From Gillisia sp. UBA3175 (GTDB lineage Bacteria; Bacteroidota; Bacteroidia; Flavobacteriales; Flavobacteriaceae), in NCBI GenBank assembly GCA_002364325.1, contig DEXV01000003.1, forward strand, positions 783,229 to 847,228: a stretch of DNA of 64,000 bases, given 5' to 3'. Shown here piece after piece: positions 26,035-33,938 of this stretch. Below the pieces are notes generated by a model that was not told the origin of the DNA, did not search any database, and was given only the letters and a program-made list of their open reading frames with translations. The translations under genes and the position numbers were made by a program. How positions within the stretch are numbered: position 1 is the first letter of the stretch; the number at the start of each line of letters is the position of its first letter.

Positions 26035-27132
26035 ATGAAAGCCGGAATTGTAGGATTACCTAATGTTGGAAAATCAACGCTGTTTAATTGTTTATCTAAC
26101 GCAAAAGCACAAAGTGCTAATTTCCCTTTTTGTACCATAGAGCCTAATATAGGGGTGGTAAATGTGCCAGATATGCGTTTACAGAAATTAGAAAGCTTAG
26201 TAAATCCCGAGCGTGTGCTTCCGGCAACTGTAGATATTGTAGATATCGCAGGATTAGTTAAAGGAGCAAGTAAAGGGGAAGGACTAGGTAATCAATTCTT
26301 AGGTAATATTCGTGAGACCGATGCTATTCTTCATGTTTTGCGTTGTTTCGAAGATGAAAATATAGTGCATGTGGATGGATCTGTGGATCCTGTTAGAGAT
26401 AAAGAAACCATAGATATGGAACTTCAATTAAAAGATTTGGAGACCGTAGATAAAAAATTAGAAAAAGTAAAGCGCGCTTCCAAAACTGGAAATAAAGAAG
26501 CTCAAAAGGAAGAAGCTGCTTTATTTAAAGTAAAAGCTGGATTAGAAGCTGGAAGATCTGTGCGTTCTTTAACTGAACTTACTGAAACTGAAAGAGAAGA
26601 ATTCATTAAAAACCTACAACTTATTACAGATAAACCAGTAATGTATGTATGTAATGTAGATGAAAAAGCTGCAGTTTCAGGAAATGAATTTGTAGATAAA
26701 GTAAGAGAAGCTGTAAAAGATGAAAATGCTGAGGTATTAGTGCTAGCAGTTGGAACTGAAGCCGATATTACTGAATTAGATGACTATGAGGAACGTAAAA
26801 TGTTCCTTCAAGATATAGGTTTAGATGAACCGGGTTCTGCAAAACTAATTCGAGGAGCTTACAGTTTACTGAATTTACAAACCTATTTTACAGCAGGGGT
26901 TAAGGAAGTAAGAGCTTGGACTATTCCAATTGGATCTAGTGCGCCTCAAGCTGCTGGGGTTATTCATACCGATTTTGAAAAAGGTTTTATTCGTGCTGAA
27001 GTAATTGCTTACGAAGATTTTGTTTCCTTAGGAAGTGAAGCTAAAGTGAAAGAAGCAGGTAAAATGAAAGTGGAAGGAAAAGAATATATAGTTAAAGATG
27101 GAGATGTAATGCACTTTAGATTTAATGTGTAA
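26035..27132 (+). CDS. ychF: redox-regulated ATPase YchF
   Basis: Universally conserved Obg-family P-loop protein that prefers ATP and associates with ribosomes; linked to stress and peroxide responses in other bacteria. The ATG at 26035 gives 365 residues starting MKAGIVGLPNVGKST, with G1 at 7-15; DIVDIAGLVKGASKGEGLGNQFL is the G3 region, and CNVDE replaces the GTPase NKxD motif, the hallmark of YchF's ATP preference. The C-terminal TGS domain ends in VKDGDVMHFRFNV. An in-frame ATG 36 bases earlier is rejected because it overlaps the -7 box. A terminator follows. Confidence 0.96.
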   Translation: MKAGIVGLPNVGKSTLFNCLSNAKAQSANFPFCTIEPNIGVVNVPDMRLQKLESLVNPERVLPATVDIVDIAGLVKGASKGEGLGNQFLGNIRETDAILHVLRCFEDENIVHVDGSVDPVRDKETIDMELQLKDLETVDKKLEKVKRASKTGNKEAQKEEAALFKVKAGLEAGRSVRSLTELTETEREEFIKNLQLITDKPVMYVCNVDEKAAVSGNEFVDKVREAVKDENAEVLVLAVGTEADITELDDYEERKMFLQDIGLDEPGSAKLIRGAYSLLNLQTYFTAGVKEVRAWTIPIGSSAPQAAGVIHTDFEKGFIRAEVIAYEDFVSLGSEAKVKEAGKMKVEGKEYIVKDGDVMHFRFNV

Positions 27133-27158
27133 TTAGTCTCCAAATAATTAGCAGAAAA

Positions 27159-27186
27159 TGAATCTTACAGAAATGTAAGATTTTTC
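27159..27186 (+). terminator. intrinsic terminator after ychF
   Basis: AATCTTACA at 27161-27169 pairs with TGTAAGATT at 27174-27182 around a GAAA loop, followed by TTT. Confidence 0.75.
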
Positions 27187-27225
27187 TGTTTTAGATGATT
27201 AATGCATAAAGTTTTTTTGAACCTG

Positions 27226-27235
27226 TCGACGTCGA
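27226..27235. promoter_or_regulatory. palindrome TCGACGTCGA upstream of parE
   Basis: A perfect 10-base GC-rich palindrome about 120 bases before the parE start, standing out in AT-rich surroundings. It might be a regulator site; there is no second copy nearby. Confidence 0.25.
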
Positions 27236-27356
27236 AAAAAATAAACACTAATAGTATTAAAATATTCTTAATTTCTTTGTTAATTACTTTGTTGGATACC
27301 TGTTTTAATTTTTTACTGTAAACCTTATATTAGCGACTCAACGGCAGAACCTATTT

Positions 27357-29210
27357 ATGATTGAAGAAACCAAGTATACCGAAGATAATATTCGTTCCTT
27401 AGACTGGAAGGAGCATATTAGAATGCGCCCCGGAATGTATATTGGAAAACTTGGGGACGGTTCCACTGCAGATGATGGGATTTACATTCTTCTTAAAGAG
27501 GTATTAGATAATTCCATAGATGAGTTTGTGATGGGAACTGGTAAGACCATTGAGATCTCCGTTCAAAATCAACGAGTTATCGTTAGGGATTACGGTCGTG
27601 GTATTCCTTTGGGGAAAGTGGTAGATGTGGTTTCTAAAATGAATACCGGAGGGAAATATGATTCTCGGGCATTTAAGAAATCTGTAGGATTAAACGGAGT
27701 TGGAACAAAAGCGGTAAATGCCTTGTCTTCTAATTTTAAGGTTGAATCCACCAGAGATGGAAGATCTAAATCGGCAGAATTTGAACAAGGGAATTTAATA
27801 AATGAAGAAGAATTAGAAGAAACTTCAAGACGGAGAGGAACCAAAGTATCCTTTACTCCAGACGAAACTATCTTCAAAAACTTTAAATATCGTAATGAGT
27901 ATATCGAAAAGATGCTCAAGAATTACGTGTATTTAAATCCGGGACTTACTATATTATTTAATGGAGAAAAATTTTATTCAGAAAATGGATTAAAGGATCT
28001 GCTTGGAGACAGTATTAGTGAAGACGATCAATTATACCCAATTATTCACCTTCGAGGGGAAGATATTGAACTAGCGCTAACTCATAGTAAAACTCAATAT
28101 TCAGAGGAATATCATTCTTTTGTGAATGGTCAAAATACGTCTCAGGGTGGAACACACTTGGCTGCCTATCGAGAATCTCTTGTAAAAACTATTCGGGAAT
28201 TCTTCGGAAAGAATTACGAATCTTCAGATATTAGAAAGTCTGTAGTTTCAGCAATTAGCATCAAGGTAATGGAACCTGTCTTCGAAAGTCAGACCAAAAC
28301 CAAATTAGGTTCTACAGATATGGGAGGAGATCTTCCAACGGTGAGAACCTATATTAACGATTTCCTTAAAAAATATTTAGACAATTATTTACATAAGAAT
28401 CCGGAAACGGCAGAAAAGCTGCAGCGAAAGATTTTGCAAGCAGAACGCGAGCGTAAAGAATTATCCGGAATTAGAAAGCTTGCAAAGGATAGAGCTAAAA
28501 AATCTAGTGTTCACAATAAAAAGCTTCGTGACTGCAGGATCCATTTGGGTGACAGTAAGAAGGAACGTTATTTAGAATCTACTTTATTCATTACCGAGGG
28601 AGATTCTGCAAGTGGAAGTATTACAAAATCTAGAGATGTTAATACGCAGGCGGTTTTCAGTTTAAAAGGAAAACCTTTAAATAGTTACGGACTTTCTAAA
28701 AAGATCGTTTATGAGAATGAAGAATTCAACTTATTGCAGGCAGCTTTAAATATAGAGGAATCCATAGAAGATCTTAGATATAACAATATTGTAATTGCTA
28801 CCGATGCCGATGTGGATGGAATGCACATTAGGTTACTATTAATAACGTTTTTCCTTCAGTTCTTCCCGGAACTAATAAAAGAAAATCATTTGTATATCTT
28901 GCAAACACCTTTATTTAGGGTAAGAAATAAGAAAGAAACTGTTTATTGCTATAGTCCGCTTGAAAAACAACAGGCTATGGAAAAATTAAGCGGTAAGGTA
29001 GAAATAACACGATTTAAAGGTCTTGGGGAGATCTCTCCAGATGAATTTAAACATTTTATAGGTGAGAATATTAGATTAGATCCTGTGATGTTAGACAAAG
29101 AGATGTCTATAGAAGAATTGCTTAGTTTTTATATGGGTAAGAATACGCCAGATAGGCAAGAGTTTATTATAGATAATCTCAAGGTTGAACTTGATTTGAT
29201 AGAAGAATAG
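27357..29210 (+). CDS. parE: DNA topoisomerase IV subunit B (type IIA ATPase subunit)
   Basis: ATPase/TOPRIM subunit of topoisomerase IV, which decatenates chromosomes. 617 residues: GHKL ATPase with [10 protein letters not shown] (N-box), GRGIP (G1) and [14 protein letters not shown] (lid region); transducer domain; TOPRIM with TEGDSASG and the metal-binding DADVDGMHI; and C-terminal [10 protein letters not shown]. It heads a tight unit with a 162-residue membrane protein, parC and mscL, which favours ParE over GyrB. Annotation tools sometimes call it simply DNA gyrase/topoisomerase IV subunit B. Confidence 0.95.
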   Translation: MIEETKYTEDNIRSLDWKEHIRMRPGMYIGKLGDGSTADDGIYILLKEVLDNSIDEFVMGTGKTIEISVQNQRVIVRDYGRGIPLGKVVDVVSKMNTGGKYDSRAFKKSVGLNGVGTKAVNALSSNFKVESTRDGRSKSAEFEQGNLINEEELEETSRRRGTKVSFTPDETIFKNFKYRNEYIEKMLKNYVYLNPGLTILFNGEKFYSENGLKDLLGDSISEDDQLYPIIHLRGEDIELALTHSKTQYSEEYHSFVNGQNTSQGGTHLAAYRESLVKTIREFFGKNYESSDIRKSVVSAISIKVMEPVFESQTKTKLGSTDMGGDLPTVRTYINDFLKKYLDNYLHKNPETAEKLQRKILQAERERKELSGIRKLAKDRAKKSSVHNKKLRDCRIHLGDSKKERYLESTLFITEGDSASGSITKSRDVNTQAVFSLKGKPLNSYGLSKKIVYENEEFNLLQAALNIEESIEDLRYNNIVIATDADVDGMHIRLLLITFFLQFFPELIKENHLYILQTPLFRVRNKKETVYCYSPLEKQQAMEKLSGKVEITRFKGLGEISPDEFKHFIGENIRLDPVMLDKEMSIEELLSFYMGKNTPDRQEFIIDNLKVELDLIEE

Positions 29211-29213
29211 CCT

Positions 29214-29702
29214 ATGAGGTTTAAAAATACTAACGAAATTAAAATTGTACCATCTATATATATGATCATCGTGGCGGCTTTCGTTACAAACATATTTGTG
29301 AATTTAGAATTAATGGCTTCAGACAATCAAACTGAAGTTTCTTGGAATCATTTTCTACCGAATATTATTTTAATCGTTTTCGGAATATATTTTCATCGAA
29401 TAGCGCAGTTGTTTGAATTCGACAGCGATGGAGAAACCCTGAATTTCAAGAATAATGGAGTTTTCTTTTCAAAATTTATGGAATATCGGGTGAAGAGAGC
29501 AGAATTTCCAAAAGGAAAACTCATAGATTTTAGCATATTAGATCTTGGCGTTTTTTCCAGTCTTAAAATTATAATTCAGAGTAAAAGAATAAAAGGTCCC
29601 AGAACATATACCTTCAACATCACTTTTTTGAGTAGGAAAAAGAAAAGAGGAATGAAAGAATCACTTCGAAAAGTAGTTGAAAAAAATAACCTTACAACTT
29701 AA
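29214..29702 (+). CDS. membrane protein of unknown function between parE and parC
   Basis: A 162-residue protein with two membrane segments (about residues 14-34 and 50-67) and a basic C-terminal cytosolic part (RKKKRGMKESLRK near the end). No family is recognised. It starts three bases after the parE stop, and its stop overlaps the parC start in TAATG, so the three are almost certainly translated from one message. The C-terminal half has a PH-like strand pattern of the sort seen in small bacterial membrane proteins, but this is a weak impression. Whether it affects topoisomerase IV or its membrane location is unknown. Confidence 0.8.
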   Translation: MRFKNTNEIKIVPSIYMIIVAAFVTNIFVNLELMASDNQTEVSWNHFLPNIILIVFGIYFHRIAQLFEFDSDGETLNFKNNGVFFSKFMEYRVKRAEFPKGKLIDFSILDLGVFSSLKIIIQSKRIKGPRTYTFNITFLSRKKKRGMKESLRKVVEKNNLTT

Positions 29703-32365
29703 TGGATTTAGAAAATCAAGATAATTCGCAGGAAGAAGCTTCAGAAGAACTGGAGCAGTCTAAAGAAAAACTTATTCGCGTTACAGGAATGTACAAGGAT
29801 TGGTTTCTTGATTATGCCTCTTATGTAATATTAGAACGTGCAGTGCCCGCTGTAGAAGATGGTTTTAAACCTGTGCAGCGCAGGATCATGCATTCTATGA
29901 AGGATCTTGATGATGGTAGGTACAACAAAGTTGCAAATATAGTTGGACATACTATGCAGTATCACCCTCACGGGGACGCGAGTATTGGTGATGCCATGGT
30001 GCAGGTGGGTCAAAAAGAGCTGCTAATAGATATGCAGGGAAATTGGGGAAATGTTTTCACCGGGGATCGAGCAGCGGCACCCAGATATATAGAAGCAAGA
30101 TTATCCAAATTTGCTTTAGAAGTTGTTTACAATCCTAAAATAACAAATTGGCAGCTATCTTATGATGGACGAAAAAAAGAACCGGTAAATCTTCCAGTTC
30201 GTTTTCCTTTATTATTAGCTCAAGGAGCTGAAGGTATAGCTGTTGGTTTGAGCACCAGAATACTTCCTCATAATTTTAACGAGCTAATAGATGCCTCTAT
30301 AAAGCATTTAAAAGGGAAGAGTTTTAAATTATTTCCAGATTTTCCAACTGGTGGAGAAGCAGATGTTTCTAACTATAATGACGGAATGCGTGGAGGAAGG
30401 GTGCGCGTTAGAGCAAAGATCTCACAATACGATAAAAATACGCTGGCAATAACCGAGATTCCTTTCGGGACAACCACAACAACTTTAATCGAGTCTATTT
30501 TAAAGGCGAACGATAAAGGAAAAATAAAAATTAAAAAGATTGAAGATAACACTGCAGAGCATGTGGAGATCTTGATCTATTTACCGCCAAATGTTTCTCC
30601 AGATAAATCCATAGATGCACTCTATGCTTTTACCACCTGTGAGAATTCTATATCTCCACTGGGATGTGTAATTATAGATAATAAACCAATATTTCTTGGT
30701 GTAACCGAAATGTTGAAGCGCTCCACAGAGCATACTTTAGATTTATTAAAAAGTGATCTTGAGATCAGGCTAGACGAATTTGAAGAACAATGGCATTTTG
30801 CTTCTCTTGAGCGAATTTTCATAGAGAATCGTGTCTATCGTGATATTGAAGAGGAAGAGACCTGGGAAGGAGTTATCAGGGCTATAGACAATGGATTAAA
30901 ACCACATATTACTCATTTAAAGCGCGCAGTGACAGAAGAGGATATCACCCGTTTAACTGAGATTAGAATCAAAAGGATCTCTAAATTCGATATTGATAAA
31001 GCACAGCAAAAGATTGATTCACTGGAGGATGAAATTGCTCAAGTAAAGCATCACTTAGAGCATTTAGTAGATTTTGCAATTGCTTATTTTGCCAGACTTA
31101 AAAAAGAATATGGGGAAGGTAAAGAGCGCCAAACAGATCTTAAACTTTTTGAAGATATTGAGGCTTCTAAGGTAGCTATGCACAATACCAAACTATATGT
31201 GAATAGGAAAGAAGGTTTTATAGGTACTTCTCTTAAGAAGGACGAATTTGTTGCGGACTGCTCAGATATAGACGATATCATTTGTTTTACCGAAGATGGA
31301 AAAATGATGGTGACCAAGGTAGATGCTAAAACCTTTATTGGAAAAGACATTATTCATGTTGCAGTATTTAAAAAGAAAGATAAGCGCACCATTTATAATA
31401 TGATATATAGGGATGGTAAAGGAGGCTCTTCCTATATTAAACGTTTTTCTGTTACTTCCATTACCAGAGATAGAGAATATCCGGCAACCCAAGATAAGAA
31501 AGATTCTAAAGTGCTTTATTTTTCTGCTAATCCAAATGGAGAGGCAGAAGTAGTTACAGTCTATCTAAGACAAGTGGGAAGTATTAAAAAACTGAAATTT
31601 GAAGTAGATTTTGCAGATATGGCTATTAAAGGCCGAAATGTGAAAGGAAATATCGTTACAAAGTATGCTGTTAAAAAGATCGAATTAAAGGAAGAAGGAG
31701 TTTCTACATTGAAACCTAGAAGGATTTGGTTTGATGATAGCGTAAAACGATTAAATGCAGATGAACGTGGAGAATTGTTAGGCGAATTTAAAGGGGATGA
31801 TAGATTATTGCTGGTAACTCAAGACGGAACTGCTAAAACTATAAAGCCAGAGCTTACAACAAGATTTGATGATGAATTGATAGTTCTTGAAAAATGGGTG
31901 CCTAATAAACCAATTTCTGCAATCTATTGGGAGGCCGAAAAAGAACGCTATTACGTAAAGCGCTTTTTAATTGAAAATGAAGATAAGGAAGAACAATTTA
32001 TAGGAGATCATGAAAAGTCTTATTTAGAGCTGGTCTCTACAGATTATATTCCTCAGGTTGAACTTGTTTTTGCCAAAGTTAAGGGAAAGGACCCCCGACC
32101 AGACCAAATAATTAATCTTGAAGATTTTATTTCGGTAAAAGGAGTTAAAGCTCTTGGTAATCAGTTAACTACAGATAAAGTTAAACAGATAAATTTATTA
32201 GATCCTATTCCTTATTTTGCTCAAGAAGTGGAGCTGGAAGAGTTGGAAGTAGAAGACGAGGAAGTTTTAAATCCTATAGTTAACAAATCAATAATTTTAT
32301 CTGAAAGTGAACTGAAAGAGAAGAAAAAGAATGATGAAAGTCAGACTAAATTATTTGATGAGTAA
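29702..32365 (+). CDS. parC: DNA topoisomerase IV subunit A
   Basis: Breakage-reunion subunit of topoisomerase IV, 887 residues. The catalytic tyrosine is Tyr129 in AAAPRYIEARLSK; the DNA-gate region has QYHPHGDASIGDAMV (residues 86-100). At the position of the quinolone-contact serine of E. coli ParC (Ser80) there is Ala93, and Asp97 takes the place of Glu84. A coiled coil (about 415-470) is followed by a C-terminal domain ending in an acidic tail. It lacks a gyrase-box QRRGGRG-like motif, which separates it from gyrA at 51791. Start and stop overlap its neighbours (TAATG on both sides). Confidence 0.95.
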   Translation: MDLENQDNSQEEASEELEQSKEKLIRVTGMYKDWFLDYASYVILERAVPAVEDGFKPVQRRIMHSMKDLDDGRYNKVANIVGHTMQYHPHGDASIGDAMVQVGQKELLIDMQGNWGNVFTGDRAAAPRYIEARLSKFALEVVYNPKITNWQLSYDGRKKEPVNLPVRFPLLLAQGAEGIAVGLSTRILPHNFNELIDASIKHLKGKSFKLFPDFPTGGEADVSNYNDGMRGGRVRVRAKISQYDKNTLAITEIPFGTTTTTLIESILKANDKGKIKIKKIEDNTAEHVEILIYLPPNVSPDKSIDALYAFTTCENSISPLGCVIIDNKPIFLGVTEMLKRSTEHTLDLLKSDLEIRLDEFEEQWHFASLERIFIENRVYRDIEEEETWEGVIRAIDNGLKPHITHLKRAVTEEDITRLTEIRIKRISKFDIDKAQQKIDSLEDEIAQVKHHLEHLVDFAIAYFARLKKEYGEGKERQTDLKLFEDIEASKVAMHNTKLYVNRKEGFIGTSLKKDEFVADCSDIDDIICFTEDGKMMVTKVDAKTFIGKDIIHVAVFKKKDKRTIYNMIYRDGKGGSSYIKRFSVTSITRDREYPATQDKKDSKVLYFSANPNGEAEVVTVYLRQVGSIKKLKFEVDFADMAIKGRNVKGNIVTKYAVKKIELKEEGVSTLKPRRIWFDDSVKRLNADERGELLGEFKGDDRLLLVTQDGTAKTIKPELTTRFDDELIVLEKWVPNKPISAIYWEAEKERYYVKRFLIENEDKEEQFIGDHEKSYLELVSTDYIPQVELVFAKVKGKDPRPDQIINLEDFISVKGVKALGNQLTTDKVKQINLLDPIPYFAQEVELEELEVEDEEVLNPIVNKSIILSESELKEKKKNDESQTKLFDE

Positions 32366-32820
32366 TGGGGATCTTTAAGGAATTTAAGGAGTTTGCTGTA
32401 AAAGGCAATATGATAGATATGGCTGTAGGTATCATAATTGGTACAGCCTTTAACAAAGTAGTGGACGTTTTGGTTAAACAAATCGTTTTACCGCCACTTT
32501 CGTTGATCACCGATGGGATTAATTTTGCAGACAGAAGGATTATCTTAAGGGATGGAATTGATGCAAGTACACCCGGAGCAGTAGAAGTTAAAGAAATAGC
32601 TATTGGTTATGGAGCTTTTATTGAAGTTCTTTTAGATTTCATGATTATTGGATTCACAATATTTTTAGTGGTGAAATTCATGAATCGCTTCCGAAGAAAA
32701 GCCGAGGATCCCAAAGATAAAACGGTAGAAACTCCAAAGGATATTCAGTTGCTTTCAGATCTTACAGAACTTATGCAAGAACAGAATGACTTGCTTAGAA
32801 AGAATAACAATAGGGCCTAA
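32365..32820 (+). CDS. mscL: large-conductance mechanosensitive channel MscL
   Basis: Inner-membrane emergency valve that opens under osmotic downshock. 151 residues: N-terminal helix GIFKEFKEFAVKGNMIDMAVG, pore helix TM1 (about 17-42, AVGIIIGTAFNKVVDVLV), periplasmic loop, TM2 (about 73-97) and a C-terminal helical bundle (about 110-150). The loop is somewhat longer than in E. coli. Its ATG overlaps the parC stop in TAATG, so it is the last gene of the parE operon. Its stop overlaps the convergent lipoprotein gene by four bases. Confidence 0.95.
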   Translation: MGIFKEFKEFAVKGNMIDMAVGIIIGTAFNKVVDVLVKQIVLPPLSLITDGINFADRRIILRDGIDASTPGAVEVKEIAIGYGAFIEVLLDFMIIGFTIFLVVKFMNRFRRKAEDPKDKTVETPKDIQLLSDLTELMQEQNDLLRKNNNRA

Positions 32821-33194
32821 TCTGCCACTTTACGCACAGTTCCCTTTTTTTTCTTAGGATCTCCTACTAAGCCATATTCAAAGGTGTAGTTGTCTTTATT
32901 TGTGGTCAAGATTTTAATGTGTAAGGGCTGCTTCTCTGCCATATTCTTAGGATGCAGATTGGTTATCACATATTCGCAATCGTTAATCCATCGAACAGAA
33001 GAGGTGTCGGTTTGTCCTAAAAAGGTATCTATTTCAAGATCTTCACTGCGATTAAATGTAGAAGTTACTAACTCACCATTTAAATACGTTTCAAATTCAA
33101 AAGTACCAGTGTGAAATTCTTTGCAATCCTTTTCCGGCGAATAGCAGGAATAAAAAGAAAAAATGATTAAAAACCCAAGCATTATTTTTTTCAT
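32817..33194 (-). CDS. small lipoprotein of unknown function
   Basis: The ATG at 33194 gives 125 residues with a lipoprotein signal MKKIMLGFLIIFSFYSCYS (Cys17); a frame starting 66 bases earlier would bury that signal. The body contains GTFEFETYLNGELVTSTFNR and WINDCEYVITNLHPKN, a compact beta-rich domain. I recall homologues in Flavobacteriia mislabelled as DNA topoisomerase IV because of their place beside parC; no topoisomerase feature is present. It overlaps mscL by four bases tail to tail and follows the XRE regulator gene by 31 bases on the same strand. Confidence 0.78.
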   Translation of the reverse strand: MKKIMLGFLIIFSFYSCYSPEKDCKEFHTGTFEFETYLNGELVTSTFNRSEDLEIDTFLGQTDTSSVRWINDCEYVITNLHPKNMAEKQPLHIKILTTNKDNYTFEYGLVGDPKKKKGTVRKVAD

Positions 33195-33225
33195 CCTACA
33201 AAATAAGGATATTAATGCCGGATTA

Positions 33226-33648
33226 TCAATTTTCAAAGGCTTCAAAAGTACCATCTTCATAAAATAAGACCACTCTTTTTATAATTTTAGCGGAAGAACT
33301 GGAAAACTTAGCTTCCTTTTCAGGTTGGTTTAACTTTGAGATTTCTTTCTCTGAGAACAGATCTAATTTTTTTTCTGACTTTTCAACATCTTTTGCGGGT
33401 AAAAGAGTGGAAGTTTGTTCGGATTTAGGAAAACTTCCTTTTCCGTTAAGTAACCAATACAATTCAACTTCGCGATAATTCTCCACTATTTTTAAAACAA
33501 AATCTAAGCTGGGTTTATTTCTACCAGATAAAATATGTGAGATGGAAGATCGTCCAACTTGTATCTTATCTGCAAAAGTTGCAGCGGAAATATCATAATA
33601 ATCTAGTATTATTTGAAGTCTTTTTGAAAACTCGTTACTGTTTACCAT
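33226..33648 (-). CDS. XRE-family helix-turn-helix transcriptional regulator
   Basis: A 140-residue DNA-binding protein. The N-terminal lambda-repressor-like HTH spans about residues 8-62 (FADKIQVGRSSISHILSGR, with the recognition helix around SSISHILSG). A Lys/Ser-rich linker follows and a C-terminal piece (AKIIKRVVLFYEDGTFEAF, 120-139) may bind a ligand or mediate dimerisation. The 290-base spacer to the divergent M14 gene holds at least six palindromes of the TACA-NN-TGTA type, one on its own -7 box and one over its start codon, suggesting it represses itself and the M14 gene. The lipoprotein gene follows after 31 bases. Confidence 0.88.
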   Translation of the reverse strand: MVNSNEFSKRLQIILDYYDISAATFADKIQVGRSSISHILSGRNKPSLDFVLKIVENYREVELYWLLNGKGSFPKSEQTSTLLPAKDVEKSEKKLDLFSEKEISKLNQPEKEAKFSSSSAKIIKRVVLFYEDGTFEAFEN

Positions 33649-33653
33649 TGTAA
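33642..33653. promoter_or_regulatory. operator-like half-site pair O1 over XRE start codon
   Basis: TTACCATTGTAA, symmetrical except in the four central bases (TTAC/GTAA). It contains the XRE start codon (33646-33648, minus strand). Weakest member of the set. Confidence 0.4.
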
Positions 33654-33675
33654 TTTACTTGTCTAGACAAAGTTG

Positions 33676-33689
33676 TTTACAAATGTAAA
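33676..33689. promoter_or_regulatory. operator-like palindrome O2 on the XRE promoter
   Basis: TTTACAAATGTAAA, arms TTTACA/TGTAAA around AA. It covers the XRE -7 box at 33680-33687, so a bound protein would block that promoter. Confidence 0.6.
33680..33687 (-). promoter_or_regulatory. -7 box TACATTTG of the XRE gene
   Basis: The minus strand reads TACATTTG, an exact -7 match, with TTG (plus-strand CAA at 33708-33710) 20 bases upstream, inside the usual 17-23 range. The start codon is 31 bases downstream. Confidence 0.65.
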
Positions 33690-33711
33690 ACAAAGTAGGC
33701 GTAATAACAAG

Positions 33712-33723
33712 TTACAATTGTAA
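33712..33723. promoter_or_regulatory. operator-like palindrome O3
   Basis: TTACAATTGTAA, a perfect 12-base palindrome just upstream of the XRE -33 position. Confidence 0.6.
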
Positions 33724-33845
33724 ATAAGTTATTAGATACTTAACTAATTATTCATATAATCACATATAAAAAACTGTAAATTAATAATTTAAGTGTTGTG
33801 ATATTGATGTTAGGAAATTCTCCTATTTAGGTATGGGAAACGATA

Positions 33846-33880
33846 TTACAAATGTTTACAAATGTTTACAGATGTGAACA
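33846..33880. promoter_or_regulatory. operator-like array O4, 10-base period
   Basis: TTACA and [AG]ATGT alternate: TTACAAATGT, TTACAAATGT, TTACAGATGT, then GAACA. The 10-base period is close to one helical turn, so several proteins could line up on one face of the DNA upstream of the M14 promoter. Confidence 0.55.
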
Positions 33881-33899
33881 GAGTTAGTTGATATTGATG

Positions 33900-33913
33900 T
33901 TTACAATTGTAAA
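33900..33913. promoter_or_regulatory. operator-like palindrome O5 on the M14 -33 region
   Basis: TTTACAATTGTAAA, a perfect 14-base palindrome. Its TTG (33907-33909) lies 16 bases before the M14 -7 box and is the likely -33 element. Confidence 0.65.
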
Positions 33914-33923
33914 TTATTGATTA

Positions 33924-33937
33924 TTTACTTTTGTAAA
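33924..33937. promoter_or_regulatory. operator-like site O6 on the M14 -7 box
   Basis: TTTACTTTTGTAAA, arms TTTAC/GTAAA. It contains the -7 box TACTTTTG and ends one base before the ATG at 33939. Confidence 0.55.
33926..33933 (+). promoter_or_regulatory. -7 box TACTTTTG of the M14 gene
   Basis: Exact TAnnTTTG match ending five bases before the start codon, so the transcript is probably leaderless. Confidence 0.65.
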
Positions 33938-33938
33938 C

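Noticed and set aside
32817..33194. Label of topoisomerase IV for the small lipoprotein
   Set aside because: A lipobox and a short beta-rich body are incompatible with any topoisomerase; the label would only reflect proximity to parC.
33642..33937. CopY/BlaI-type regulation, because TACA-NN-TGTA is their operator core
   Set aside because: No BlaI/CopY-family, beta-lactamase or copper ATPase gene is in the neighbourhood; the adjacent XRE protein is the simpler candidate.
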